A DNA stretch of 41,574 nt, taken from NCBI GenBank assembly GCA_017255395.1, contig JAFKDC010000006.1, positions 1 to 41,574 of the forward strand, written 5' to 3'. A program made the position numbers and the translations under genes. The DNA comes from Enemella evansiae (GTDB lineage: Bacteria; Pseudomonadota; Alphaproteobacteria; Rhodobacterales; Rhodobacteraceae). This document shows, piece after piece, positions 32,248 through 40,929 of the stretch. Under the pieces are notes generated by a model. The model did not search any database and had not been told where the DNA came from. It saw nothing but the letters and a program-made list of their open reading frames with translations. How positions within the stretch are numbered: position 1 is the first letter of the stretch; the number at the start of each line of letters is the position of its first letter.

Positions 32248-33651
32248 TCAGCGCATGATGCGGGCCATGCCGGTGATCGTGTAGAAGGCGGTTTCCGCAT
32301 CCTCGCCGGTCATGGCGAAGGCGCCCGCCTGAAAGCGGATCGCCAGCCTGCCGTCCACCCGGGTCTGCGTCAGGTAGATGCGCCCGTCCGCGTTGATCTG
32401 TTCCAGCAGCTTCAGGTTATGCGCATCGTCGCCCCTGTGGCGAAAGGTAAAGAGCGACAGGACCGGCTGTGTCACGATCTCGAAGTCGGGCTCGCTCTCC
32501 AGCCGCCGGGCCAGCGCGCGCGACCATGTGACGTGGTTGCGCACCATCTGGCGCAGGTGTTCCAGCCCGTAGTAGCGCAGCAGGAACCACAGCTTCAGCG
32601 CGCGGAAGCGACGGCCCAGCGGGATCGTCCACTCGGAATAATCCGTCACCTCGGCATGGGCATGGCTGCGCAGGTACTCGGGCCGGATCGCCAGCGTCTG
32701 GCGCAGGGCATCGGGGTCGCGCACGAAATGGGCCGAGCAGTCGAACTGCGCGCCCAGCCACTTGTGCGGGTTGAAGACCACCGAATCCGCCTTCTCGACG
32801 CCGCGCCACAGCTCGCGGAAGGACCGGCAGATCATCGCGGCGCCCGCCCATGCGGCATCGACATGCAGGTAGAGCCCCTGGTTCTCGGCGACCTCGGCCA
32901 GTTCCCAGATGCGGTCGCAGGCGCCCATGCTGGTGCCGCCCGTGGCGCCGACGATGCCCGCGGGCAGGTAACCATCCGCCCGGTCGGACCGGATCTGCGC
33001 CCCCAGCGCCGCGACATCCATCGGCCTCAGCGGATCGCCCGCGACCGTCGGGATCTTCACGAGGTTGTCCTGCCCGATCCCCGAGACCCAGGCCGCGCGA
33101 TCCACCGACGTATGCACCTGGTCCGAACAATAGATCCGCACGCGCCGATGCTCGGACAGGCCCTCGGTATTGCCCTTCCAGCCCAGCACCTTCTCGCGCA
33201 TGACCAGCATCGCGGTCAGGGTCGCCGAAGAGGCGCTGTCCTGGATCACGCCGTGAAAACCGAGCGGCAGCCCGACCGCCTGCCGCAGCCAGTCGATCAT
33301 CCGCGTCTCCAGCTCTGTCGCCGCCGGAGAGGTCTGCCACAGCATGCATTGCGGCGCGATCTGCGCCACCAGCATCTCTGCCAGCATCGAGGGCGGCGCA
33401 GCGTTGGCCGGGAAATAGGCGAAGAAGCGCGGGTGCTGCCAATGCGTGATCCCGGGCATCACGATGCGGTCGAAGTCCTCGAGGATCGAGGTCATGCTGC
33501 ACCCCTCCTCCGGCGGGGCCTTGGGCAATTGCCCCAGCACCGCGCCGGGTTTCACGTCCGGACGGACCGGGCGGTCGCGCAGTTCGCGGTGATACCCGGC
33601 GCCGTAATCCGCCACCCTGCGGCCCCAGTCCGCGAATTCGTCCCAGTCCAT
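32248..33651 (-). CDS. Pyridoxal-dependent (aromatic L-amino-acid type) decarboxylase
   Basis: A 467-residue group II PLP decarboxylase. The cofactor Lys is K297 in VFNPHKWLGAQFDCS. HWQHPRFFAYFPANAAPPSMLAEML and DSASSATLTAMLVMREK match the aromatic L-amino-acid decarboxylase family, and YLHVDAAWAGAAMICRSFREL is the PLP-ring Asp region. It could decarboxylate tyrosine, tryptophan, DOPA or a related acid; the sequence does not settle the substrate. The Lrp-regulated phenylalanine and tyrosine genes elsewhere in the window make an aromatic substrate plausible. The ATG at 33651 has GGAG upstream; upstream in-frame starts add 58 residues without family support. It is divergent from metY. Confidence 0.9.
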   Translation of the reverse strand: MDWDEFADWGRRVADYGAGYHRELRDRPVRPDVKPGAVLGQLPKAPPEEGCSMTSILEDFDRIVMPGITHWQHPRFFAYFPANAAPPSMLAEMLVAQIAPQCMLWQTSPAATELETRMIDWLRQAVGLPLGFHGVIQDSASSATLTAMLVMREKVLGWKGNTEGLSEHRRVRIYCSDQVHTSVDRAAWVSGIGQDNLVKIPTVAGDPLRPMDVAALGAQIRSDRADGYLPAGIVGATGGTSMGACDRIWELAEVAENQGLYLHVDAAWAGAAMICRSFRELWRGVEKADSVVFNPHKWLGAQFDCSAHFVRDPDALRQTLAIRPEYLRSHAHAEVTDYSEWTIPLGRRFRALKLWFLLRYYGLEHLRQMVRNHVTWSRALARRLESEPDFEIVTQPVLSLFTFRHRGDDAHNLKLLEQINADGRIYLTQTRVDGRLAIRFQAGAFAMTGEDAETAFYTITGMARIMR

Positions 33652-33710
33652 CGCCTGCGCTCCGCCCTCGTCCGTCTCTGTCGCGCAGCCTATGCGGCCG
33701 CGGGTTCCCA

Positions 33711-33726
33711 GCCGGTTAACACCGGC
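33711..33726. promoter_or_regulatory. GCCGGT-TAAC-ACCGGC hairpin or dyad
   Basis: Perfect 6-bp inverted repeat with a 4-base loop in the spacer between the divergent decarboxylase and metY genes. It may be an operator or a 5'-leader hairpin. It does not resemble a known SAM riboswitch. Confidence 0.35.
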
Positions 33727-33842
33727 CCCTTCGGCGATCCTGCAACCGGCAGGCAGCGTGCGCAACCGGGCCATAACGCCGTTGTCCTGCCCTGCGCGAT
33801 GACTTACCCCTATGCGGAAATTCACTGGTCAGGGAGGACATC

Positions 33843-35126
33843 ATGACCGACGGCCCCAGCTACGGCTTCGACACGCTTCAGATCCACGCGGGCGCCCGGC
33901 CCGATCCGGCCACCGGCGCGCGGCAGGTGCCGATCTACCAGACCACCGCCTATGTCTTCCGCGATGCCGAACACGCCGCGGCGCTCTTCAACCTGCAAGA
34001 GGTCGGCTATATCTATTCGCGCCTGACCAATCCCACCGTCGCCGCGCTGCAGGAGCGCGTCGCGACGCTGGAGGGCGGCGCCGGGGCGGTCTGCTGCTCG
34101 TCCGGCCACGCGGCGCAGATCATGGCGCTGTTCCCGCTGATGCGTCCGGGCTGCAACGTGGTCGTCTCGACGCGGCTTTACGGCGGCTCGATCACCCAGT
34201 TCAGCCAGACCATCACGCGCTTCGGCTGGTCGGCGAAATTCGTGGATTTCGACGATCTCGACGCCGTGGCGGCGGCGATTGACGACGACACCCGCGCGGT
34301 GTTCTGCGAATCCATCGCCAACCCGGGCGGCTATATCACCGACCTCGACGCCATCGCCGCCATTGCCGACAAGGCCGGGCTGCCGCTGATCGTCGACAAC
34401 ACCTCGGCCACGCCCTACCTCTGCCGCCCGATCGAGCATGGCGCCACGCTGGTCGTGCATTCGATGACCAAGTACCTGACCGGCAACGGCACCGTCACCG
34501 GCGGTGTGGTGGTGGATTCCGGCACCTTCGACTGGGCCGCCTCGGGCAAGTTCCCCTCGCTGTCGGACCCAGAACCGGCCTACCACGGGTTGAAATTCGC
34601 CGAGACCTTCGGCCCGCTGGCCTTCACCTTCCACGGCATCGCCATCGGCCTGCGCGACCTGGGCATGACGCTGAACCCGCAGGCGGCGCATTACACGCTG
34701 ATGGGCATCGAGACGCTGTCGCTGCGCATGGCACGCCATGTCGAGAACGCGATGCGCGTGGCCAGCTGGCTGGAAAATCATCCGGCGGTCGAGGCCGTGA
34801 CCTACGCGGGCCTGCCCTCGTCGCCCTACAACGACCGGGTCGCGCGGATCTGTCCGAAAGGCGCCGGGGGCCTCTTCACCATCGCGCTGAAGGGCGGCTA
34901 TGAGGCCTGCGTCAAATTCGTCGACAGCCTGCAGATCTTCAGCCATGTCGCCAACCTCGGCGATACCCGAAGCCTTGTGATCCACTCCGCTTCGACCACG
35001 CACCGTCAGCTGACCGAGGAACAGCAGATCGCGGCGGGCGCCGCGCCCAACGTGGTGCGCATTTCCATCGGGATCGAGGATGCCGAGGACCTGATCGCCG
35101 ATCTGGACCAGGCCCTGAAGGCCTGA
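33843..35126 (+). CDS. metY: O-acetylhomoserine sulfhydrylase (aminocarboxypropyltransferase)
   Basis: PLP enzyme that makes homocysteine from O-acetylhomoserine and sulfide, giving methionine by direct sulfhydrylation. The 427-residue protein belongs to the Cys/Met metabolism PLP family. It has YGFDTLQIHAGARPDPATGARQVPIYQTTAYVF at the start, YIYSRLTNPTVAALQERVATLEGG, and the cofactor Lys K210 in VHSMTKYLTGNG. The C-terminus has SLVIHSASTTHRQLTEEQQIAAG. The ATG at 33843 has GGGAGG nine bases upstream. It is alone on its strand, divergent from the decarboxylase gene. Cystathionine gamma-synthase is the alternative, but the length and motifs favour MetY. Confidence 0.94.
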   Translation: MTDGPSYGFDTLQIHAGARPDPATGARQVPIYQTTAYVFRDAEHAAALFNLQEVGYIYSRLTNPTVAALQERVATLEGGAGAVCCSSGHAAQIMALFPLMRPGCNVVVSTRLYGGSITQFSQTITRFGWSAKFVDFDDLDAVAAAIDDDTRAVFCESIANPGGYITDLDAIAAIADKAGLPLIVDNTSATPYLCRPIEHGATLVVHSMTKYLTGNGTVTGGVVVDSGTFDWAASGKFPSLSDPEPAYHGLKFAETFGPLAFTFHGIAIGLRDLGMTLNPQAAHYTLMGIETLSLRMARHVENAMRVASWLENHPAVEAVTYAGLPSSPYNDRVARICPKGAGGLFTIALKGGYEACVKFVDSLQIFSHVANLGDTRSLVIHSASTTHRQLTEEQQIAAGAAPNVVRISIGIEDAEDLIADLDQALKA

Positions 35127-35132
35127 GCCTGC

Positions 35133-35156
35133 GGGGCGGGGGATATCTCCCGCCCC
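35133..35156. terminator. GC hairpin after metY, first of two
   Basis: GGGGCGGG at 35133-35140 pairs with CCCGCCCC at 35149-35156 across GGATATCT. It lies just past the metY stop, without a T-tract. Confidence 0.6.
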
Positions 35157-35200
35157 CGTTCGAAGAGAAGCGGGACCGTGCCCGCCGCCGCCGTCGTTGC

Positions 35201-35223
35201 GGGGCGGGATCATACCCCGCCCC
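35201..35223. terminator. GC hairpin before the SIMPL gene end, second of two
   Basis: Same arms, GGGGCGGG at 35201-35208 and CCCGCCCC at 35216-35223, with a 7-base loop ATCATAC. It lies eight bases from the SIMPL-gene stop (minus strand). The two hairpins could pair with each other in alternative ways. Confidence 0.6.
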
Positions 35224-35230
35224 ATCACGA

Positions 35231-35926
35231 TTACTCGGAAACGATGCTCCAGATCACCTGCACGTTGGACTGAACCATCGTTTCCCCGGCCGCGACCGGC
35301 ATCTTGCCGCGCGCCTCGAACATCATCGGGGCGCTCATGGGCATCGGGCCGCTCATGCCGCCCTCGGTGATCGAGCGGATCGGGCCAAGCTCCACACCCG
35401 CCGCCTCGGCATAAAGTTCCGCCTTGGCGCGGGCATCGGCGACGGCGGCCCGGCGCGCCTCGTCCTCGACGGGCCGCGGGTCCTGCAGGCCGAAGCTGAG
35501 GCCCGAGAAGTCATTCGCGCCCGCCTCCAGCAGCGCCTGAAGCACCTCGCCCGCTGCATCGACGTCGCGCAGCGTGACCGACAGCGTGTTGCGCGCGACA
35601 TAATCCCTGTCCCCGCCCCGCAGCGAGCCGCTGTCATTGCCGTTCATCTGGTTCAGCGACAGGGCCGCCGTCTGCATGTCGCGCGGCTCGATCCCGCGCT
35701 CGGCCAGCACCGCCAGCAGGGCGTCCATATGGTCCGAGGCCTCGTTCATGGCGCGGGCCGCGCTTTCGTTGCGCGCCTCCACCCCGACCCTCAGCACCGC
35801 CTGATCGGGCACCGCCGCGATGCTGCCCTCGCCATTGACGGTCAGGGTCTGCGCCTCTTGGGCAAGGGCGTTCGTCGGCAGGGCCAGCGGGCTGGCCAGG
35901 GCCAGAAGTATCGCGAGATGTCGCAT
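35231..35926 (-). CDS. SIMPL-domain (DUF541) periplasmic protein
   Basis: A 231-residue secreted protein. The signal peptide MRHLAILLALASPLALPTNALA is followed by the SIMPL domain: LTVNGEGSIAAVPDQAVLRVGVEARNESA near the mature start, LAERGIEPRDMQTAALSLNQ and LLEAGANDFSGLSFGLQDP. The last includes the segment conserved in BP26/OMP28 homologues. SIMPL proteins form oligomeric channel-like assemblies in some bacteria; their function is not established. The C-terminal Met/Pro-rich segment (SGPMPMSAPMMFEA) is unusual and may bind metal. The ATG at 35926 has GGAG upstream. It is divergent from the large GspL/GspC-like gene. Confidence 0.9.
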   Translation of the reverse strand: MRHLAILLALASPLALPTNALAQEAQTLTVNGEGSIAAVPDQAVLRVGVEARNESAARAMNEASDHMDALLAVLAERGIEPRDMQTAALSLNQMNGNDSGSLRGGDRDYVARNTLSVTLRDVDAAGEVLQALLEAGANDFSGLSFGLQDPRPVEDEARRAAVADARAKAELYAEAAGVELGPIRSITEGGMSGPMPMSAPMMFEARGKMPVAAGETMVQSNVQVIWSIVSE

Positions 35927-36002
35927 GAGAGCGCTCCAAAGTTGAAATCCTCTTGCAGATCACCATATTCTGATCCCGAAACAAGGGGGCCGGTCCGGTC
36001 TT

Positions 36003-36020
36003 TCTTTGCTTCGGCAAAGA
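36003..36020. repeat. UUCG-type hairpin in the divergent spacer
   Basis: TCTTTGC-TTCG-GCAAAGA, a perfect 7-bp stem with the stable TTCG tetraloop. It lies in the spacer between the SIMPL and 1131-residue protein genes. It could sit in a 5' leader or be an upstream terminator fragment. Confidence 0.5.
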
Positions 36021-36090
36021 GTTGCCTTAGACTGCTCAGTGTCCGGATAAAGACTCCCTCGGGCCCTGCAGGACTGCTAAAGACCGCTCC

Positions 36091-39000
36091 ATGATACCGA
36101 ATTTCGCGCTCTCGCTTTCTTTCGACGGCATCGGTCTTCTGCGCCGGATGGGCCCCCGGTGGGCCCTGATCGCAGAGGTCGCCATCGACGATCCCGACCT
36201 CGACGCGGCCATGGCGGGCCTGCGCGAGCGCGCGGTCGCGCTTGACCCGCGCGGGACGCAGGTCTTGCTGATCATCCCGAACGAACAGATCCGATATCTC
36301 GATCTGGCCGATCTCGGCGGCGCCGACGGCACGCGCGAGGCCGCGATCCGAACGGCGCTGGACGGCGCCACGCCCTACCCGGTCGCGGAACTGACCCATG
36401 ACCACACCGTGTCGGGCGGGCGGCTGCTGATCTCCGCCGTCGCGAACGAAACCCTGGCCGAGGCCGAGGGCTTTGCCGAAACGCACGGCTTCACGCCTGT
36501 CGGTTTCGCGGCGATCGCGCCGCAGGGGGCCTTCGACGGCGCGGTGTTCTTCGGTCGCGCCGCCTCGTGGCGCCGGTCCGCCGACCGCCCCGGCCGGGCC
36601 ATCGAGATCGTCGCCGCGGACGAAGCCGCCCGGACACCGGTTGCCGCTTCTGCCGCACCGGCACCGCAAGAGCCCGCGCCGGTCCCGGATGCAGCCAAGT
36701 CTGCCCCGGCCGCGACGCCCAAAGGACCGGCAGCCGCAACACCCGAGGCGGCGGCAACCGCAATACCCGAGACCCCGGCAACCGCAGCGCCCGAGGCTCC
36801 GGCAACCGCAACACCCGAGGCTCCGGCAACCGCAACGCCCGAGGCTCCGGCAACCGCAACGCCCGAGGCTCCGGCAACCGCAACGCCCGAGGCTCCGGCA
36901 GCCGAGAACCCTGCTGACCCCGCCCCCTCCAGGCCTGCGAAGGCTGCCGACGCGACCCCCGAACAGGCCCACACCCTGCCCCCCCGGCATGAGGCAGCGC
37001 GTCGCGAAACCGCGACCGCCAAAGCACCGGCAGCGGCACCCACACCGGAGAAACCGGCGCAAAGCCCGACCGCAGCCCCCCAGCCCGCGGCGTCCAAGCC
37101 CGCGCAGCCAACACCCCGGCCGCAAATGCCCTCCCCCGACGCGGCGGCCGCCGCTGGCCGCGCCGGAGGAAAGGCCACGGACCCCGCCGATCTGCCCCCC
37201 CTGCCCGAGATGACGCCCCCCGACGACAACGACGCGCAGGGCAGTTTCACCTTTGCATCGGTCCGGGCCAAGCGGGACGAGACGATTCCTCCGGCCGCGC
37301 GGCCCCTGAAACTGGGGCCGGACTCGGGCTCGTCGCAGCGCCCCCGCTTCTCGCCGGTGGCCGCTCCGCGCGGAGCCCCGCCTGCCGCCACGGCCAAGAC
37401 GGAGGCCGACCGCTCCGCCGCGCCCCAGCGCGCGGACCCGCCGGTCAAGCGGCCGGCCACCTCCGAGCCACCTGCATCGGGCAAGACCGCGCCCCCGATT
37501 GCGCGGGCCGTTGCCGGGGACCCCACGCCGCAGGCGGCCAAGCCCGCAGCCACACCCGGACCGGTGCCGCCCCGCGCCCCTGCCGGCGCGGCCCCTGTAA
37601 AGGCAGCCGGGACACCGGCGCCCAAGTCGCCCGCCGTGGCAAGGGACACCACGGACAGCGCAAGCCCCGTGCCGCCGCTGAAGACCCCGACCGGAGCGCC
37701 GCAGCCGGGCAACACATCGCCTGCGCCCCCCGCAGCGACAGCCCCCGAAGCCACACGTCCGGCCCCGAAACCCGCGCCCACCCCTGTGGCCAAACCGCCC
37801 GTCACGCAGGCAGGCCACACGGAGGCAGGCGCGGCCTCCCCGTCGGCAAAGCCCGCAGCCACCGGCGCCCCCTCTCCCATCGCGGCCCGCACCGCCACCG
37901 GGACCCCCGGCCCAAACCCGCTTGCACGCCTCGCCGCGCTGCGGTCGCAGGGGTTGAGCGCGCCCACTGCCACCCCTGCCGTCGCAGCACCTGTGATGGC
38001 CAGAACGGCGGCGGCCGCTGCGGCCCTGCCGGCAGAGGACACCGGTCGCTTCGCCTCTGCCAAACAGGCCGGGCATACGCTGACCTCCAGTTCGGAAGAA
38101 CGCGAGCGCATGACCGTCTTCGGCGCCCGCAACAACGCCCCTGTCGGTGGCAAGCCCCGCTTCCTCGGGCTGATGCTGACCGCGGCGCTTCTGATCTTCC
38201 TTGCCGGTGTCGCCGCATGGGCCTCGGTCTTCCTTGACGAGGGGCTGGCGCGGCTGTTCCGCAGCCCCGACCCCGAGACGCAGGTCGCCACGCTTCCCGC
38301 CGGGACCGACCCGCAGCCGGAAACCGCGGCACTGCCGGATACGCCGCCGCAGTCCGAGGCCGCGGAGGCGCTGCAACTGGCGGCCCTCGACCCGGAGCCC
38401 GAGGCCGGAGCCGCCGCCCCGCAGCGCGAGGCGGCCCGCGACGGCACCCCGGCGCCGGAACCGGCCTCGCCCGCGCTGTCGCGTCCGGTGGCGCCCCGCG
38501 CCCTGTCGCCGGAAGAGGCCGCTGCCACTTATGCCGCGACCGGTATCTGGCAGCGCGCCCCGGCCTCGCCGCTCACCCCCCCGGACGAAGGCGTAGACGA
38601 CGTCTACGTCGCCTCGATCGACCCGAGGGTGGAAAGCTCTGACGCGGTGGCCCTGCCGGTGGCCCTGTCGCCCTCGGACGAACCGCTGGTCGAGGACCCC
38701 GGACTGCCACCGCCCCCGGGCATGACCTTCGACATCGATGACCGCGGACTTGTGCGGGCCACACCCGAAGGCGCGCTGACACCCCAGGGCCTGCGTATCT
38801 ACGCGGGCCTTCCGCCTGCCGTGCCGCCGCTGCGCACGCCGCCCGAGGCAGAGCCCGAAGCAGAAGAAACCGCCCCCGATGCGCCGCCCGTGGTGGACCA
38901 ACTGGAACGGTTCCGCGACCTGCGCCCACGCGCCCGCCCGGCGGACGTGATCGAACAGCGCGAGCGGGCGACGCTGCAAGGCATTTCCCGCAGCGAGTTG

Positions 39001-39486
39001 GCGGCCTTCCGCCCCACCGCCCGCCCCCAGTCGGTCCAGGAAGAGGCAGAGGAGGCAGAGCCTGCAAGCCCCTCGACCGCCCAGGCGGTTCTGGCCTCGC
39101 CGCCGCCGGTCCAGCGCCCCGGCAATTTCGCCGCTCTGGTGCGCCGCGCCGAACGCACACCGCAGCCGCAGGCGCAGGCGCAGGCGGAACCCGTGCAGAC
39201 CGCCGCGGTCGCGCCGCGCACGGTCTCTCCGGCGGTGCCCTCCAGCGCCAGCGTTGCCCGCTCGGCCACCGTGCGCAATGCGATCAACCTTGGCCGGATC
39301 AACCTGATCGGCGTCTACGGCACCCCCAACAACCGCCGCGCCCTCGTGCGGCTGGCAAACGGCAAGTACCAGAAGGTCAAGGTCGGCGACCGGCTGGACG
39401 GCGGGCGCGTCGCCGCCATCGGCGATGACGAACTGCGCTATACCAAGGGCAGCCGCAATCTGACGCTGGACATGCCGGGCGGCTGA
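36091..39486 (+). CDS. Large Ala/Pro-rich membrane protein with GspL/PilM-like and GspC/PilP-like domains
   Basis: An 1131-residue protein with an unusual domain order. Residues 1-165 resemble the actin-like cytoplasmic domain of GspL/PilM (VLLIIPNEQIRYLDLADLGG; AIRTALDGATPYPVAELTHDHTVSGG; FAETHGFTPVGFAA). Residues 170-690 are low-complexity Pro/Ala/Thr, with seven tandem copies of an ATATPEAP octad at about residues 214-269. One transmembrane helix follows near residues 691-715 (FLGLMLTAALLIFLAGVAAWASVFL). A Pro/Glu-rich linker leads to about 70 C-terminal residues resembling the homology region of GspC/PilP (INLIGVYGTPNNRRALVRLANGKYQKVKVGDRLDGGRVAAI). This suggests an inner-membrane protein reaching from cytoplasm to periplasm. 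No secretin, ATPase or pilin genes are nearby. The function is unknown. The ribosome-binding site is weak. Confidence 0.85.
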   Translation: MIPNFALSLSFDGIGLLRRMGPRWALIAEVAIDDPDLDAAMAGLRERAVALDPRGTQVLLIIPNEQIRYLDLADLGGADGTREAAIRTALDGATPYPVAELTHDHTVSGGRLLISAVANETLAEAEGFAETHGFTPVGFAAIAPQGAFDGAVFFGRAASWRRSADRPGRAIEIVAADEAARTPVAASAAPAPQEPAPVPDAAKSAPAATPKGPAAATPEAAATAIPETPATAAPEAPATATPEAPATATPEAPATATPEAPATATPEAPAAENPADPAPSRPAKAADATPEQAHTLPPRHEAARRETATAKAPAAAPTPEKPAQSPTAAPQPAASKPAQPTPRPQMPSPDAAAAAGRAGGKATDPADLPPLPEMTPPDDNDAQGSFTFASVRAKRDETIPPAARPLKLGPDSGSSQRPRFSPVAAPRGAPPAATAKTEADRSAAPQRADPPVKRPATSEPPASGKTAPPIARAVAGDPTPQAAKPAATPGPVPPRAPAGAAPVKAAGTPAPKSPAVARDTTDSASPVPPLKTPTGAPQPGNTSPAPPAATAPEATRPAPKPAPTPVAKPPVTQAGHTEAGAASPSAKPAATGAPSPIAARTATGTPGPNPLARLAALRSQGLSAPTATPAVAAPVMARTAAAAAALPAEDTGRFASAKQAGHTLTSSSEERERMTVFGARNNAPVGGKPRFLGLMLTAALLIFLAGVAAWASVFLDEGLARLFRSPDPETQVATLPAGTDPQPETAALPDTPPQSEAAEALQLAALDPEPEAGAAAPQREAARDGTPAPEPASPALSRPVAPRALSPEEAAATYAATGIWQRAPASPLTPPDEGVDDVYVASIDPRVESSDAVALPVALSPSDEPLVEDPGLPPPPGMTFDIDDRGLVRATPEGALTPQGLRIYAGLPPAVPPLRTPPEAEPEAEETAPDAPPVVDQLERFRDLRPRARPADVIEQRERATLQGISRSELAAFRPTARPQSVQEEAEEAEPASPSTAQAVLASPPPVQRPGNFAALVRRAERTPQPQAQAQAEPVQTAAVAPRTVSPAVPSSASVARSATVRNAINLGRINLIGVYGTPNNRRALVRLANGKYQKVKVGDRLDGGRVAAIGDDELRYTKGSRNLTLDMPGG
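36730..36897 (+). repeat. Seven tandem 24-bp coding repeats
   Basis: Unit GCAACCGCAACGCCCGAGGCTCCG, with bases 1-20 GCAACCGCAACGCCCGAGGC, encodes ATATPEAP. Units 1-3 are degenerate; units 4-7 are nearly identical, differing mainly in ACA/ACG. They are in frame within the linker of the 1131-residue protein, so slippage changes the linker length without a frameshift. Confidence 0.9.
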
Positions 39487-39644
39487 CCCGGAAGGCCCGC
39501 GCCCCGCTTAACCACGGCGGGCTCCGCCGAACCGCGTGCCCTTTCTGCCCCCCTTCATTGGTTTCTAATACCTCGGAGAGCGCGAAAGGCAGCGCCTCTC
39601 TCAGGCGCGCAACGCCTACTCCCTCGTCCCGAAACCGCGCAAAG

Positions 39645-39673
39645 AAAAAGGGCGCCCAAAAAAAGGACGCCCT
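39645..39673 (-). terminator. Intrinsic terminator of the HPPD gene
   Basis: On the minus strand, AGGGCGTCC pairs with GGGCGCCCT (one mismatch) across a seven-T loop and is followed by TTTTC. It starts 31 bases after the HPPD stop codon. Confidence 0.8.
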
Positions 39674-39703
39674 CTCCTCCTCCCTGTCAGACGGCGGGTT
39701 CCC

Positions 39704-40801
39704 TTACTCCGCCGCGTGCAGTTCTCCGTTGTCGATCTGCTCCTGCTCGATCGACTCGAAAAGCGCCTTGAAGTTGCCCTCGCCAAAGCCGTCGTCACCC
39801 TTGCGCTGGATGAACTCGAAGAAGATCGGCCCGATCACCGTCTTCGAGAAGATCTGCAGCAGGATACGCGTCTCGCCCCCGTCCACGACCCCTTCGCCGT
39901 CGATCAGGATGCCGTGCTTCTTCATCCGGTCGATGGGCTCTTCGTGGTCTGTGACCCGCTCGTGCGAGAGGTCGTAATAGGTGTCGGGCGGCCCCGGCAT
40001 GAACTTCAGACCGTTCCCCGCAATCGCATCCGTCGCGTCGTAGATGTCCTTCGCGCCGACAGCGATGTGCTGGATGCCCTCGCCCTTGTATTTCTTCAGA
40101 TAGGCCACGATCTGCCCGGTCTCGCCCCGGTCCTCGTTGATCGGAATGCGGATGCGCCCGCAGGGCGAGGTCAGCGCCCGGGAAAACAGCCCGGTGAACT
40201 TGCCCTCGATGTCGAAGAAGCGGATCTCGCGGAAATTGAACAGGTCGCCGTAAAAGCGGAACCATGTGTCCATATTGCCCTTGAAGACATTGTGCGTCAG
40301 GTGGTCGAGATACCAGAAGCCGACGCCCTCGGGCTTCGAGGTGGCGATCCAGTCGAATTCCTCGTTGTAGGGCGAGGTCGCGTAATACTGGTCGGTGAAG
40401 TAGATCAGAGAGCCGCCGATGCCCTTAATCGCGGGCCAGTCGACGGTCTTGTCGGCGCCCTCGTAGGGCTCGGCGCCCAGCTTCACCGCATGATCGAGGG
40501 CATGCTGCGCATCCACCACCCGCCAGGCCATCGAGGGCGCGCAGGGGCCGTGTTCATCCACGAAGCGGTCCGCGAAGGACCCCTTTTCGGCGTTCAGCAC
40601 ATAGGTGATGTCGCCCTGCTGCCAAAGCTCGATCTTCTTCGTCTTGTGATTGGCCACATGGGCATAGCCCATCCGCGCAAAGAGATCTCGCAGCTCCTGC
40701 GGGTTCGGATGGGCAAATTCCACGAACTCAAAACCGTCGGTGCCGGCGGGGTTCTCATCGGTGATCGTCGCCTGCGGGGCGTCGTGCGGGAAGGGTCCCA
40801 T
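39704..40801 (-). CDS. hpd: 4-hydroxyphenylpyruvate dioxygenase
   Basis: Fe2+-dependent conversion of 4-hydroxyphenylpyruvate to homogentisate in tyrosine and phenylalanine degradation. The 365-residue protein has two vicinal-oxygen-chelate halves. Iron ligands are expected in YLDHLTHNV (His), GIQHIAVG (His) and GPIFFEFIQRKGDDGFGEGNF (Glu). The last segment is the diagnostic C-terminal signature. The ATG at 40801 has GGAG upstream; upstream in-frame starts would translate the promoter region. It is divergent from an Lrp-type regulator, with 128 bp between start codons. Homogentisate dioxygenase (hmgA) and maleylacetoacetate isomerase genes are not in the window. Confidence 0.96.
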   Translation of the reverse strand: MGPFPHDAPQATITDENPAGTDGFEFVEFAHPNPQELRDLFARMGYAHVANHKTKKIELWQQGDITYVLNAEKGSFADRFVDEHGPCAPSMAWRVVDAQHALDHAVKLGAEPYEGADKTVDWPAIKGIGGSLIYFTDQYYATSPYNEEFDWIATSKPEGVGFWYLDHLTHNVFKGNMDTWFRFYGDLFNFREIRFFDIEGKFTGLFSRALTSPCGRIRIPINEDRGETGQIVAYLKKYKGEGIQHIAVGAKDIYDATDAIAGNGLKFMPGPPDTYYDLSHERVTDHEEPIDRMKKHGILIDGEGVVDGGETRILLQIFSKTVIGPIFFEFIQRKGDDGFGEGNFKALFESIEQEQIDNGELHAAE

Positions 40802-40929
40802 GGCGCTCTCCTTCTGTGCTGTTCGCGTTTGCGTCACATCCAATGTACCTTTACCCGGGTGCGATTTCCGCGCATTCTGACCGCCATTAACACAGGTCAC
40901 GCGCAGATCACGCGAAAGAACGCCAAGCC

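Noticed and set aside
33652-33842. SAM riboswitch upstream of metY
   Set aside because: MetY genes often have one, but I could not find the conserved core of SAM-I, SAM-II or SAM/SAH types here. A covariance-model search would settle it.
36730-36897. CRISPR array suggested by regular 24-bp repeats
   Set aside because: The repeats are contiguous with no spacers and are in frame in a coding sequence, and no cas genes are present.
35842-38979. A 1045-codon open frame antisense to the large 1131-residue gene
   Set aside because: It is a shadow of GC-rich, Pro/Ala-biased DNA. The translation is Gly/Arg low-complexity with no domain, while the plus-strand frame has recognisable domains.
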